A stretch of DNA of 64,000 nt from Craterostigma plantagineum (lineage: Eukaryota > Streptophyta > Magnoliopsida > Lamiales > Linderniaceae), in assembly GCA_027422505.1 (NCBI GenBank), contig JAPQWV010000017.1, positions 15,997,501 to 16,061,500 on the forward strand, written 5' to 3'. The translations under genes were made by a program, and so were the position numbers. Every line of letters starts with the position of its first letter. The first letter of the stretch is position 1. The notes below the pieces were generated by a model that saw only the letters and a list, made by a program, of their open reading frames with translations, had not been told where the DNA came from and did not search any database. Below, in pieces: positions 9,872 to 20,630 of this stretch.

Positions 9872-10622
9872 CTATCTGAATTTGCCTTTTAATCTATTGA
9901 GCTTCTTCCAATACCTACAAGAATCATGCGCAGGCAGATAGTCCAAAAAGCAGACCCCTTTTATGTGCACAACATTTACCCATTTGATCCATAAGGACTC
10001 TTTATCTATGGTGATGTCCCATATTTGCTTCCCTGTCAGAGCTTTGTTCCAGGTCTCGCAGTCTCTCAGATTTAAGCCTCCAAACTTTTTGTGCCTGCAC
10101 ACTTGCTCCCAGTTAAGCAGTGGAATGGATTTCCCATGTTCCTTCTTTCCCCAAAGGAAGTCTCTGCAGGCTCGATCCACCTCCTTTGATACAGCTTTTG
10201 GCAGCATAAAAATAGGCCGCCAATATCCATGTGTAGCTAGAAGCACCGAGTTAATCAATCATAACCTCCCTGCTTAGGAGAGGTTTCTGGTAGCCCAGCA
10301 TTTTAGTCTAGCTGATCTTCTCAATCAACAGTTGACAATCTCATCTATTCCATTTAGTTGGATATTGTCCATGTTTGAAACCAGTGATAGTTGAAATCTG
10401 CTCCATTTCCTGTCTCGAAGTACCAGCAACAAACATGTTAGATTTCAGGGGGTTAGCCTCCAAACCAGATGTAACCCTGAACTAGTCTAGTACTTCTTCA
10501 ATCACCTTCACAGCTCCCTTCCTACGTTTACAGAACTTCATTAGATCATCTGCAAAACACAAATTCACCAGCCTCACTTTCTTGCACATATGATGGAATA
10601 TGAACTGAGGGTCTTTGGATGA
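9872..10622 (-). pseudogene. LINE reverse transcriptase, palm to C-terminus
   Basis: The FADD catalytic box is readable on the minus strand at 10545-10556, within LVNLCFADDLMKFCKRRKG. The C-terminal part follows (about 10258-9872): a MINSVLLATHGYWRPIFMLP block, then VDRACRDFLWG and KFGGLNLRDCETWNKALTGK. At least two stops and a shift interrupt the frame between 10260 and 10500. The N-terminal half of RT is deleted: endonuclease-like sequence joins the palm directly. Confidence 0.85.
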
Positions 10623-10875
10623 TAGCAGCAGCTGCCTTGTCAGATACTCTCATACCATTTCCAATCTGCAGGATTGAATCCCAGAGGTTCATTCTGTCAG
10701 CTTGCTCATTATACCCATAAACTACTATAAAGAAGGTCTCTTTCAATTTCATTTCAAGAAGGCATATGAGGTTTATTCCATATTTACAGCAGAGGAGACC
10801 AACCTCTCTCTGCTTAGTAGGGCCATTAAGGCCCCTAAAATTCCAAGATGCCCACCTATCCATGACCAAGGTCAT
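10623..10875 (-). pseudogene. LINE endonuclease remnant
   Basis: Minus-strand frame with the start of an AP-type endonuclease: a WASWNFRGLNGPTKQREV block, ICLLEMKLKE (the catalytic E position of the LLE/LQET motif), then a jump to FFIVVYGYNEQADRMNLWDSI. The central endonuclease motifs are missing. It slightly overlaps the ORF1 frame (from 10856), as in some plant LINEs. Confidence 0.75.
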
Positions 10876-11810
10876 GGACCCTCTGCTTGGAAAGGCTAGT
10901 ATCCTTTACCATATGGTTCCTAGAGTCCTCTTGCTGGACCAGATCAGCCCAGGACTTTCTCGCACCAGTCATCTTGGTTTTGGCCACTCCCCCATCTCCT
11001 ACAACATGTTTCGTTGGGCCAGGATCATCTGGCACAGCAGTTAGAGTGATTATTGGGTCTGGTTTACTCTTTTGGATAGGCTGCCATTGTCTTTTATCAT
11101 CCTCCCTACAGATTGATTCCTCATGACCATATTTCTCACATTTATTACACAGAATAGGCTTCCATTCATATGTTACTTTCTGCTCCATCAACTGCCCTTT
11201 CTCATTCAGAAATTGAATTGATTCCCTCAGGGGTTTGTTGCGGTTCACCTCTACCAGAATCCTTGCGTAATGGATTCTCTCCATTTTCCTATTCACATCA
11301 TCAGTCATGAGTGGCTTTCCAATCAGACTAGTAAGCTTACTAATTGCCCTAGTACGCCAATATTTCAGCTCAAGCTGTGGTAATTGCACTAGGGACACTA
11401 TCCACCCCAATTTTATTCAGTTGCGTATCCTCAGTCCATGGTGCTAAGACCACTGGATTTTTGTCGAAGTGGAGTATCTCTGTTTGCAAAGTTCTATCCC
11501 TGGCTTCAACACAGTCGCATCTCACCAGGAAAAGACCTTGCCTCACTTGCCATACGTTCGTCAGACCTAGTTTGCCCCATTTTCTATTAAAAAAACTAGA
11601 CATAACTCCATACGGAGGGTTAGCCCCAAGTACATAGCACATAATTGCAGAATTCCAGTGTGTGACAGCCCCCTGAATTTCCTCTAGTTCGATTACTCCT
11701 ATTTCCTGACCTGCATCAGAATTCGGAGCTACGAAGTCAAGCCGATTGTCCTGGTGCTTTAGTAAATTCGGGTTGAACTTCAGCCACAGACTGCTTTCGA
11801 TGGATGTCGC
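10856..11810 (-). pseudogene. LINE ORF1 (DUF4283-like, CCHC knuckle)
   Basis: Two minus-strand frames form ORF1. The first runs from about 11810 to 11370: SLWLKFNPNLLKHQDNRLDF, HWNSAIMCYVLGANPPYGV, and NVWQVRQGLFLVRC, which are DUF4283-type features. The second, 11410 to 10856, carries QLPQLELKYWRTRAISKLTS and a knuckle CNKCEKYGHEESIC. A frameshift in 11370-11410 separates them. ORF1 proteins of this class bind LINE RNA. Confidence 0.8.
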
Positions 11811-11927
11811 AGGTACCCTACCAATCGAGCCTGCCAGCTACGGCCATTCATTCTCCAGCTCGCCATCGAAGCTCTCAACGATTGGCGATTGGTGTGCTAC
11901 GGAGGTCTTTTAACTGTTTTTCGATAG

Positions 11928-13080
11928 AAACCAATAGTACATGATTTACTGTTTTGAATAGGTGTGAAATAAGTAGTTCTTAATGGGTTACTACTTACTT
12001 TTTCGATCGACAAGTTCGTAAAACTTCTAATCATCGCAAACCAATAGAAAGAAAAATTGCAATCGAAAAATTCTTTACACTCTCCAATGATTACTTGCAC
12101 GTGATTGCCCCACTACCAAACTTGGTCATCACTGCACCTAATCATTAGTCGTCATTCCACCACTATATAAAAAAAATCAATAGAAAATTTTGGTTTGCTC
12201 TTATCGAAAAAAAACAATACTTTTCAATTCTTTAGTATCGGAAACTTCCCTTTTTTTCCATTACTTATTTCATCAATACAAATAAAATTCAATCGAAAAG
12301 TTTTAGTCTGCTCGCAAAGTTGTTTTTCGATCGAGAATCCTCTTGTTACTTACTTTTGCACATATCACGTCAAAAATCAACGATCATTACAAGAGAACAA
12401 TAATCATCACGTGTCATCTCTTTATCAAATAGAGCTCTCAAATTGTTTTTAAGCCATCAAAAACAATTATCTATCTTAAAACACTTGAATTAAACCACCG
12501 AAAAACTTTCTCTTTCATATAGCAATCGAAAATTTATTCTTTCTCGGCTATTCCAAAAAAAAGCATATTTTCGATACTCGGCTATTCCAAAACAGCATAT
12601 TTTCGATAATTAAAAGTTTTCGACTCTACAAAATCAATTTTCGATTCCTTTAATTTTCGATAATTTTTTTTCAATACTCTGACTGGGAAATTTTCAATCG
12701 AAAACTTTAAATCGAAAAACTTGATTTAATAAAAAAACTTAACAATCGAAAATTATATCAAACGAAATCTTATTTCACAAAGCACTAAAATTTTCAAAGC
12801 TAAAACATTTCAATATTCCAAGCAAAACATTTTCGATATTGAAATTGGCACGTTCTACAAAGGTTTGGGTAATTTTTCTGAAGCTTTCGAAATCAATTTA
12901 AATCTTTTCGGTTAAAACCCAAAGTTTTCATTAGTCACATTTTTCGATACTTCACAAAATTTCTCGACTAAACCAAAATTTTTCCAAACAGACATTTTAA
13001 AAGCCAAATATTTTAATAAAAAAAACCAAATCCATAAAACACGTTAACGATCAAAATATCCAACCTACTATCAAATCAAA
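11928..13080 (+). other. X leader, second part, with TCGAAAA motif array
   Basis: Non-coding continuation of the X leader. It is AT-rich with many scattered copies of TTTTCGAT/ATCGAAAA-like words, especially 12180-12960. No supported ORF. It ends at the ATG of the coiled-coil ORF (13081). Confidence 0.65.
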
Positions 13081-14236
13081 ATGGATACCTACTCGATTAC
13101 TCGATCCGATGACTCTAGCTCTGACACTGATGAAGCACTGAAGAAGCTTGGACGTCAACTACGATTAATTGAGAAGGAGTTAAAGAAGAAGTCCACAAAG
13201 ACCAAGTCACGCTCAAAGAAGCAAGAGACTACAAACTCCGAACAAACGACTCACTTGGCTTTGATGGCACACCACGAAGAAGAGACTAATACATCTTCTA
13301 AGGAAGCAGTGATCCCTAACTCTAAATTGTTTAACATGTTAGATACCTTACAAACTGGGTATGCTAACATGAAAAATGAACGGAAAAGTACAAGAGAGTT
13401 AGAGGACAAATTAACTAAGTCTAAGGAGGAAATAGCTAGTATGGAATTTAAGCTTACGAGCTCAAGTGCAAAAATTGAAGAATTATCTAAGAGCCCCAAT
13501 ATTAGCGAGACTAAGAATATTCCCTAAGAGAAGCATAGTTCGATAGTAAAACAATTAGAGGACAGGCTAGACGACTATAATTGTTTAGTTAAGAGTTTCG
13601 ATGAGAAATGTAGCCTTAATTGTAGATTGTCGAATGCGAATGAGAAAGTTGCTAATCTTGAAGCACAATTAGAAAAATCTTATTCTAAGATTAATGAACT
13701 AACAAAGAACTTAAGTGCCTGTGAAGCCGAAAAGCATACAGCTCTAAATAACTATGCTTTCTTAGGTGAAGAGCGTATGAAGCTATACTCTAACAATTAG
13801 AAGATCTTCTTGCGACTTCTAAGACCAAGGAAGCAAAATCTCGTCATTCTGAAAATTCTTCTTCTGTCGATATACCTCCTATTAGTAAGAAAATAGAGGC
13901 TTTAAATTCTATATTAGAAACGAAAGAAAGAATTTTGAAGAAGAAAATGCGCTTTCATTAGAAATATCTAATATCAAAGCTTCCTCACAAGAAAAGTTAG
14001 TCATGAAGCAGGTTAAGAAAGAGAAAGAGCCTCTAAGCGCCAACAGATCAAATACTCCAATTCTTAAAGCCGTTACTTCTACATGTTCGTTAAAGCCTAT
14101 CAGTTTTAGAAGTACAAACTTTGAAAGTGGGTCTTCCTCCAAAAACAAAATCTTTCACGAAAATATTTCAAGTTCTAGCACACAAACTTCATCATGTGCT
14201 TCAAATGATTCTACTAATTTTTCTCCGTTTTATTAG
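13081..14236 (+). pseudogene. X gag-derived coiled-coil ORF, capsid missing
   Basis: A frame of 239 codons (13081-13800) with a single internal TAA at 13525-13527, then a shifted frame to about 13961 and a further open piece 14003-14236. The product is rich in K/E/S with heptad-like spacing, as in LEDKLTKSKEEIASMEFKL and NEKVANLEAQLEKSYSKINE. The start (SDTDEALKKLGRQL) corresponds to the region just before the zinc knuckle in Z, and the later part to the coiled-coil region of the 17497-19413 frame of Z. Capsid and zinc knuckle are absent, so X looks like a non-autonomous derivative of a SIRE-like element. Confidence 0.65.
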
Positions 14237-15038
14237 ATTAGACTTTATTACGAAGACGAGGTCCCATTTGATGGAAGGCAACCCCCCGCGGTGACAAGGT
14301 GGTGGACATTCGGTGACTTTGAGGCCGTTCGAGTGACGAAGGACGTTGACGACTTCAAGACCCGTGCGACGACCCAAGGTCTTTGGAAGACGCATGTAAT
14401 AGGGATAGGCTTGAAATAACCCGCTTGTGTTGTCTTGTAGTTAATTTTCCTAGTGTCAATTTACTACCTACGTGCGTGTTGGTTTTTGAAATGATATGCA
14501 TGTTTTATGTGCTCTTATGTGAGATGGTTTATTCTCTCGTTTGATAAATACTAAGTGGGTAAAGGAATTGGATTCCTGTCTTCTATCATGCTTGAGATGT
14601 CTAGCATTGGGGAGTTTCGCGATTTGTTCCGAGTAAGTTGGCGTCGTATATCCCGCCCAAGTGTTAGCGTCTCGGGTGCGTCTTGGACGCCACTCGTCAT
14701 ACCAGTCCGCCCCCCACGAAGTGTATGGCAGCAAGGGGCGGTCCATTCTGCGCGATTTGAGCATAAGTTGATAGGTCACACTTAGGCAGTTAAACCCAAT
14801 AAGCAGGGTTAGCCGTGAGGGTCAATGACTGAGATTAAGATAGTTGAAACTCTTATTAGATAAGTTCACGTTCGACGTGACTTCGATAAGATTAGATGAG
14901 CCAAATATTGCGTTAAAGGCTGAGGCGAGTCTAGTCGAGTCGGGGACATCAACTCCACTATGAAACTTTCAACGAGATTTTCGAAACTCTTCTCGGGAGG
15001 ATAGTTTTTCGAGAAAAATAGTTGGAGTCAAGCGAAAC
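14237..15038 (+). other. Y leader, first part
   Basis: About 800 bp without a supported gene. Large parts match, in inverted orientation, the A leader at 35153-35928 (for example the segment with CTAAGTGGGTA near 14550 and 35680). Since A and Y are the same family in opposite orientations, this is the 5' leader of Y. It is interrupted at 15038 by Z and resumes at 28829. No Y LTR or PBS is visible at its left edge; it abuts the X ORF directly. A 60-codon frame without ATG (14240-14419) is open but unrecognised. Confidence 0.65.
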
Positions 15039-15336
15039 TGTTAGGATATTTATAGATTGTGTCAATAGTTTAAGTCTTGGGTTGAATATTGTAATTATCC
15101 ATTTAGCTTGGGCTTAGGACTAGAATGTAATTAGTTAATATTTAGTTCTTGGGCCTTAATATACCTAGGGTTAATGTGGTATATAAGGTTTTACCCTCAC
15201 TATTTTTAAAGTAATCAAAGATCAAAAGGATTATCCAATTTTTCACACAATACACACACTTGAAGGTGAGAACTTCTCCCTTATTCATTCCATCAAAGCC
15301 TCTTTGATTCCTTGTTTGGTGCAATCGGGACCAACA
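15039..15336 (+). repeat. Z 5' LTR (298 bp)
   Basis: Starts TGTTAGGATATT and ends CGGGACCAACA. TATA box TATATAA at 15180-15186. Nearly identical to 28527-28823. Confidence 0.95.
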
Positions 15337-15338
15337 AG

Positions 15339-15350
15339 TGGTATCAGAGC
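15339..15350 (+). promoter_or_regulatory. Z primer binding site, tRNA-Met type
   Basis: TGGTATCAGAGC two bases after the 5' LTR end, the usual copia PBS. Confidence 0.95.
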
Positions 15351-16474
15351 AAACGTGGATCGATCTGCATTGATTTGAATTCAGTTTCGTTCGATTCCGA
15401 GAAAGATCAAAGGTGTTTTGGGCAAAAATCACTTTCGGCATTTTGAGCTCGGTTTGGGGTTTTAATGCTTCGTTTTGTGTTTAAAACCTTTCCCCAGATC
15501 GATTCTATGCCTAAAATGTTTTAGAACACTTTTGGATCAGTTTTAACGAGTTTTGAGCAAGATCGAAGCAAAAATTCCTCAGAAAAAGTCATCTCGGCCT
15601 CTCTCTGTTTTTGGTCGATTTGATCCGCTTTTTTTGTTGTTTTTAGCTCACAAATCGGTCGAATATGTGTTTAGGGAAGAATTTCTGAAGTTTTGGTTCA
15701 AGTTTGAGTGATTTTGGTTGAGATTTGAGTGAAAACGGATGATTTTCTGGTAAAATTCGCGACAAGCAATGGAACAGAAACTTAGTGTTCTTGGCCGAAA
15801 AATTTCATGCTGAGTCGTTCAAGTCCGCGAAATTTTCATATCCGAGAAATTTCATTCTGAGAAACTTTATCTAAACCGCGAAAATTTCGCTTTCACTTCA
15901 TTTTTTCTCAACTGCCTAGCTTTTCAAAATCCGAGAAACCCTATATCCGCGAAATTTGATTCTCAACTGCCTAGCTTACTCCAATCACACTTCGACCCGC
16001 GATACTTTTTCCAAACTGAAATTTTTTTTCTCAAACCTGAAAATTCTCAAAACTGAGAAACTTTCTCACATGCGAAATTTTAAAAACCGAGAAAATAATA
16101 TTCATCTTAGGATTTTTCTTCTCTGTCCGAGAATTTCTCTTTAAAAAACTCACGCAAACACCGAAATTTCTCAACAAATAATTTCTCGGGTTCTTATAAT
16201 CACGTCCGTTCAAATTGCAATTTTTTTTCTCTTCCTTTCGAAATTTTTACACCTCAAATCTCGTTTTTAAATTTCTAGAACTTCTCCGAACTTCAAGATA
16301 TATTTTCCCTTCATACGTTTTCGACCATCACACACGTTCACTTAGTTCTAAGAAATTTTTTTAAACGATTTTTTCTCAAACACTACTCGTTAAACTCATA
16401 TCTCTCATCTCGTTCGTTACTAACCCTCTTATCTATACAAGATCAAAACCACGGACGATTCGACTGCACCAACC
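15351..16474 (+). other. Z 5' leader
   Basis: About 1.1 kb of non-coding leader with scattered CCGCGAAA, CCGAGAAA and TTCTC words, densest at 15760-16200. Two blocks near 15712-15731 and 15784-15792 recur in the same order and similar spacing in the linker before ORF3. No supported ORF. Confidence 0.7.
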
Positions 16475-17464
16475 ATGTCTGCCACAAATGACATCTCAAC
16501 AGTGGGCTCCGACACCAGACCCCCGATGCTGCGACAAGGCGATTACAGCATATGGACAAATAGGTTCCTCACGTTCATCAGGAACAAAGGCGCCCCACTC
16601 TCTCAATACCTACCGGACTCCATCTTCAACGGTCCAGCACAATTCTGGACAATCATTCCTGCTCAACCAAACGCAAACCCTCCCATGGATGAACGTCGCA
16701 CTCCAAGAGGCCCCATTAATGAGGATGAAGAGGCTCGCCTACAGGCCGATGAGACTGCCAAAGGATACCTCTTCCAGGCTATGGGCAACGAAGTCTATGC
16801 TCACATCGAGTGCTGCACAACTGCCAAGGAAATATGGGATGAACTCGTAGAAATTATGGCAGGCACAACTGAGAGTGCTCAAGGGAGGAAATCAGCATGT
16901 CTCTCGCAGTATAAACATTTCCAGGCCTATGAAGGAGAGGAGCTACGTGACACATACCTCCGACACTTGAAGGTCATCAATGAACTCAAGAAATCCAAGA
17001 TCTCTAGGGACAAGTTCGATATCAACAACCGCTTCCTTGGTAGCCTCAAACCACATTGGGGCAATGCAACCGTGATGATGATTCAGAGTAAGGACCTCTC
17101 CAACACTTCCATCCATGCCCTCTACGACAGCCTGTCAGCCTATGCTCCTTACGTACAACCTCAGTCCACCAACACTCGACTCGACCCGCTGGCTCTCCTC
17201 TCAAACAAGACTAACGAACGATCTTCCACCTCTAAGCCCAACCAGAACAAAGGGAAGCTACCAGTTGTTGTATCGGACACCTCTTCAGGATCCGAAGTTG
17301 ATACAGAATCTGATGAATATGTTCGTGATCTACGTAAGCAACTTGCAATGCTCACAAAGATGGTCACAAAGAAGATCGGGAAAAGTCCTCATCCTCCTCC
17401 AATCGTCAAAGAACCTTTAGCGGCACCAAAAAGACTACCCCTACGGAGGAAGCTAAGCCGATAA
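16475..17464 (+). pseudogene. gag: Z gag capsid region
   Basis: 329-codon frame from ATG 16475. The N-terminus (RPPMLRQGDYSIWTNRFLTF) and the UBN2/gag-like middle (AKGYLFQAMGNEVYAHIECC, TAKEIWDELVEIM, then a LSQYKHFQAYEGEELRDTYL block and NNRFLGSLKPHWGNATVM) mark a SIRE-type capsid. The frame ends about 40 bases before the zinc knuckle. Family-like serine-rich and basic sequence continues in another frame from about 17390, so a single-base shift lies near 17385-17440. Gag assembles the virus-like particle. Confidence 0.88.
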
Positions 17465-17496
17465 AGAAAGAGGAGGAATCCGCACCTCAAAAGTCT

Positions 17497-19413
17497 GTGA
17501 AGTGCTTTCGGTGTGGAAAGCTGGGCCACTTTGCCAAGGAATGCCACACCCCACGCGTGAAGGATTCTGGCTATTACGACCGTAAGGCCAGAATGACCCG
17601 CAAAATGGAAAGTGGGAAAGTTCTTCTCACCGAAGAGACTAAATGGGTAAACGACACTTCAGAAGACGAGGAGCCTAAGGATGAAGATTGCTGCATGGCA
17701 AGGCTGGTAGAACATGACAAGGACGAGGAGATGGTCAACACTGGTGAGAATGCAGCTAAGACTCCTACCAACGCCGAGGCTGAGGTACGAATTTCACAAC
17801 TCGATGATGTGTTTAATCACCGGCACACCATTAAGAAACCAACCGTAGACGCTAGGGATTATGATGAACTTAAGCTAAAATTTGAAAACAACTATGCTTT
17901 ACTTAGTTTAAAAGTAGAAGAGCTCGCCTGTGCAAACGAACGTCTAATGGCCTCTGAAGCGTTAGTCAAACGTTTGCAAAGCAAGAATAAACAAAGTGAG
18001 ACTAGAGTTAAGGAAACCACACTGGCCATCAGTTCATGCGAAACATCTCGCCTTCTGACGGCATCCCAATACGAACTGCATACAAAGGAAAGAGTTAGGC
18101 TGTCCCGAAAGGTGAAAGAACTTGAAGAGCAACTTCACGTTAGAAACGAAAACGCACGCATCTTATGCCTATTAAACCAACTAGTTGATACAGAATTCTA
18201 CAACGCCCGAGGGGGAATCGGCCTGGCCAGCAATTGCAAACCTACACCGCTAACAGTTAAAAGGTATAACATGTGTAACACCACGTTCCTGCAAACAATA
18301 AATGGTGCTCCCTCGCAACTTACGCCATTTGTGAGACCATCCTCCGTTGTCATCTCGGAAGAAAAGAGGGTACAGAACATTCATTGGGCAGAAATCGCGT
18401 ATGACTACACAGAAATGAATGCTAGTGATAAGACTAAGATACCTTCACTCTCGGAGGATGTCGAAACTCTACTCCCAACCAAAGAACAGGAAATTGTTTT
18501 CCAAGAAGCGATCTCTCGCACCTATATCCCAGAGAAACTTCTGCTCATAGCAGAATTAGAACGAACACTAGAATTAGAGCGGAAGACCTTCGTAAAGGAG
18601 CGGGATGAACTACTTAGCAAAATCTCTACACTAGAACAATTTCATAGTACAAACAATCCCTCTACATCGAGTCAAGTACCCGATTCTCAAACATGTAAAT
18701 GTAAGAGGACGGCGAAGATGACTCCTGAAGCTGAAACTTGTTCAAACACTAACTCTCGTATTCCTATGGATACAGGGAATGTGAGTTCGACGTCTCTGGA
18801 AGGGAGTTCATTTGAAATAAAGGAGGACCCGCTCTTCGATGACAAGAAGAAAATACCGTCCTATATTTGTCTTTCCAATCTATGTACTGAATCCCAACAT
18901 CTTAAGGACGTAGACAATTATGCTGCCAAAACTTATCTTTCCTTTGCCAAACTAATGTCTATGTGTTGCTGCAATGACTTTATTCTCCCACGCTTTCATG
19001 AATATGAGGCGCACGAACACGCAACACTCCGACCAAAAAGGCAAACCTCTTCTACGACGCCCTTGCATTCTCCCAGATCATCTATGCCCACGGTTAAGCG
19101 AAAACGCCATCCAACGCTGAATACAAAGTCACCTACTGCTCGCAAACAAAAGACGGCTAAAACCGAAGGACGACAACAACAACCAAAACCCTCACGCCAA
19201 TTCATGACTAAGACAACGTATATGCAAGCGCAAGTTAGGCAAATATGGGTTACAAAAACCGTAATCTCACCTCATCAAACAAATCACAAAGGGAAAGCTA
19301 AATTAGATCCAACACAACCTGATTTAGACCCCACATTTCCCGTTAAGCACATGAAAATTTTACTTGTATCACAAGAAGGTCCCGTCCGTAAACGGGGACC
19401 TAACGTTTGCTGA
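17497..19413 (+). pseudogene. Z gag zinc knuckle and coiled-coil region
   Basis: 638-codon frame that actually continues upstream to about 17390. The CCHC knuckle CFRCGKLGHFAKEC is at 17503-17544. A long charged region with coiled-coil character follows (DELKLKFENNYALLSLKVEE, LSRKVKELEEQL, LLIAELERTLELERKTFVKE), then a serine- and lysine-rich tail. It ends with two adjacent stops, TGA TGA, at 19411-19416, after which protease continues in the same frame. D (62744-63940) and X (13081-14236) carry related regions. Confidence 0.85.
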
Positions 19414-19416
19414 TGA

Positions 19417-20073
19417 TTGCAGGTCTGTCATGTGTGGTATCTAGACTCGGATTGCTCCACACACATGACGGGGAACAAGGAGCTGTTGAGCAACTTCTCC
19501 GAGCGCTATCTCGGAAGGGTCTCCTTCGGAAACAGTCAAATGGCGCCAATTCTCGGAACTGGTGATCTCGTCCATGATAAACTGACGATTAAGGGCATCT
19601 CTTACGTCGAGGGTTTGAGCTACAATCTTTTTAGCATTGGCCGTTTCTGCGACAAAGGATACAAGGTTCTCTTCGAATCTGACATCTGCAGCATTATCGA
19701 TGCATCGGGACTACCTCTTCTTTCTGGAACACGCACGTCTCACCTCTACGTTCTCAATCTTACGACCTCTCGACCAATTTGCCTTCTCTCTCGTGTTGCA
19801 CCCAAGTTGAACGATCTATGGAACCAGCGTCTTTCACACCTCAATTTCAAGACTATCAACAAACTGCGTCAGAATAAACTCGTCAACGGTCTACCCCAAC
19901 TGTCATATCATAAGGAACACCTCTGCTCTGCCTGTGAATTGGGGAAGATGAAGCGATCGACTCACATCTCCAAGGAAACACCGTCTCTAAGCTCAGCCTT
20001 GGGCTCTTACACATGGATCTATGTGGCGCAATGCCTACGGCTACACTCGGAGGAAGACGGTATATTCTTGTGA
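19417..20073 (+). pseudogene. Z protease and pre-integrase domain
   Basis: In frame with the preceding ORF after two stops. The protease box reads WYLDSDCSTHMTGN (19438-19479): the glycine after the catalytic D-S is replaced by aspartate (codon 19450-19452), which should impair catalysis. GISYVEGLSYNLFSIGRFCD and the HHCC finger (LSHLNFKTINKLRQNKLVNG, then CSACELGKMKRS) follow. The frame is lost near 20010, where integrase continues in another frame. Confidence 0.87.
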
Positions 20074-20630
20074 TTGTCGACGACTTGTCACGCTATACGT
20101 GGACCAAACTCGTTCGCACAAAGGATGAAGTTCCTGATTTAATCATCGAGTTTGTTGTTACGTCCCAAACTCTTCATCAACAGAGGGTTCGGATTATCAG
20201 AACTGACAACGGAACTGAGTTTAAGAACCAGAAGCTCAGTAATTTCTATGCCACTCAGGGCATCACCCAGCAGTTCTCAGCTGTGAAGACACTGGAACAG
20301 AATGGTGTCGTTGAGCGTAAGAATAGGACACTAGTAGAAGCAGCTAGGACTCTACTCACCCAATCCGGACTTCCTCACTCTCTTTGGGGAGAAGCTATTC
20401 AAACGGCTTGTTACACGCAGAACCGGGCGTCCATCCACAAGAGATTCATCCGCACCCCATACGAGATGCTGAATAACCGTCGTATCCCAGATATATCTTA
20501 TCTAAGGGTCTTCGATTGCCGATGTTTCGTGGCCAATGATCGCCAACATCTTGGAAAGCTAGATCCAAAAGCACTTGAAGGCATCTTTGTTGGATTCGCT
20601 GAACTCAAAGGCATACAGAGTCTATCTTAG
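20013..20630 (+). pseudogene. Z integrase core
   Basis: 205-codon frame with the DDE core: YILVIVDDLSRYTW (first D), IRTDNGTEFKNQ (second D), then QNGVVERKNRTLVEAARTL (E). IQTACYTQNRASIHKRF and PYEMLNNRRIPDISYLRVF follow. All three catalytic residues are present. The frame shifts at about 20580-20630, where the region before RT continues in the frame of the next ORF. It inserts the cDNA and makes a 5-bp target duplication. Confidence 0.9.

Larger units (their letters stand above)
9183..11912 (-). mobile_element. LINE (L1-type non-LTR retrotransposon), internally deleted
   Basis: Minus-strand LINE. Its 3' end is the T run at 9183-9190 (poly-A on the minus strand). From right to left it has ORF1 (DUF4283-like plus CCHC), the endonuclease start, the RT palm with FADD, the RT C-terminal region and a zf-RVT zinc-binding domain. 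An imperfect 15-bp direct repeat flanks it (9167-9181 and 11913-11927, 13 of 15 matching by eye), which fits target-primed insertion. Most of the endonuclease and the first half of RT are missing. Confidence 0.85.

Noticed and set aside
14260..15038. Treating the segment before Z as part of the X pol region
   Set aside because: It contains no pol motif and instead matches, inverted, the leader of the A element; it belongs to Y.
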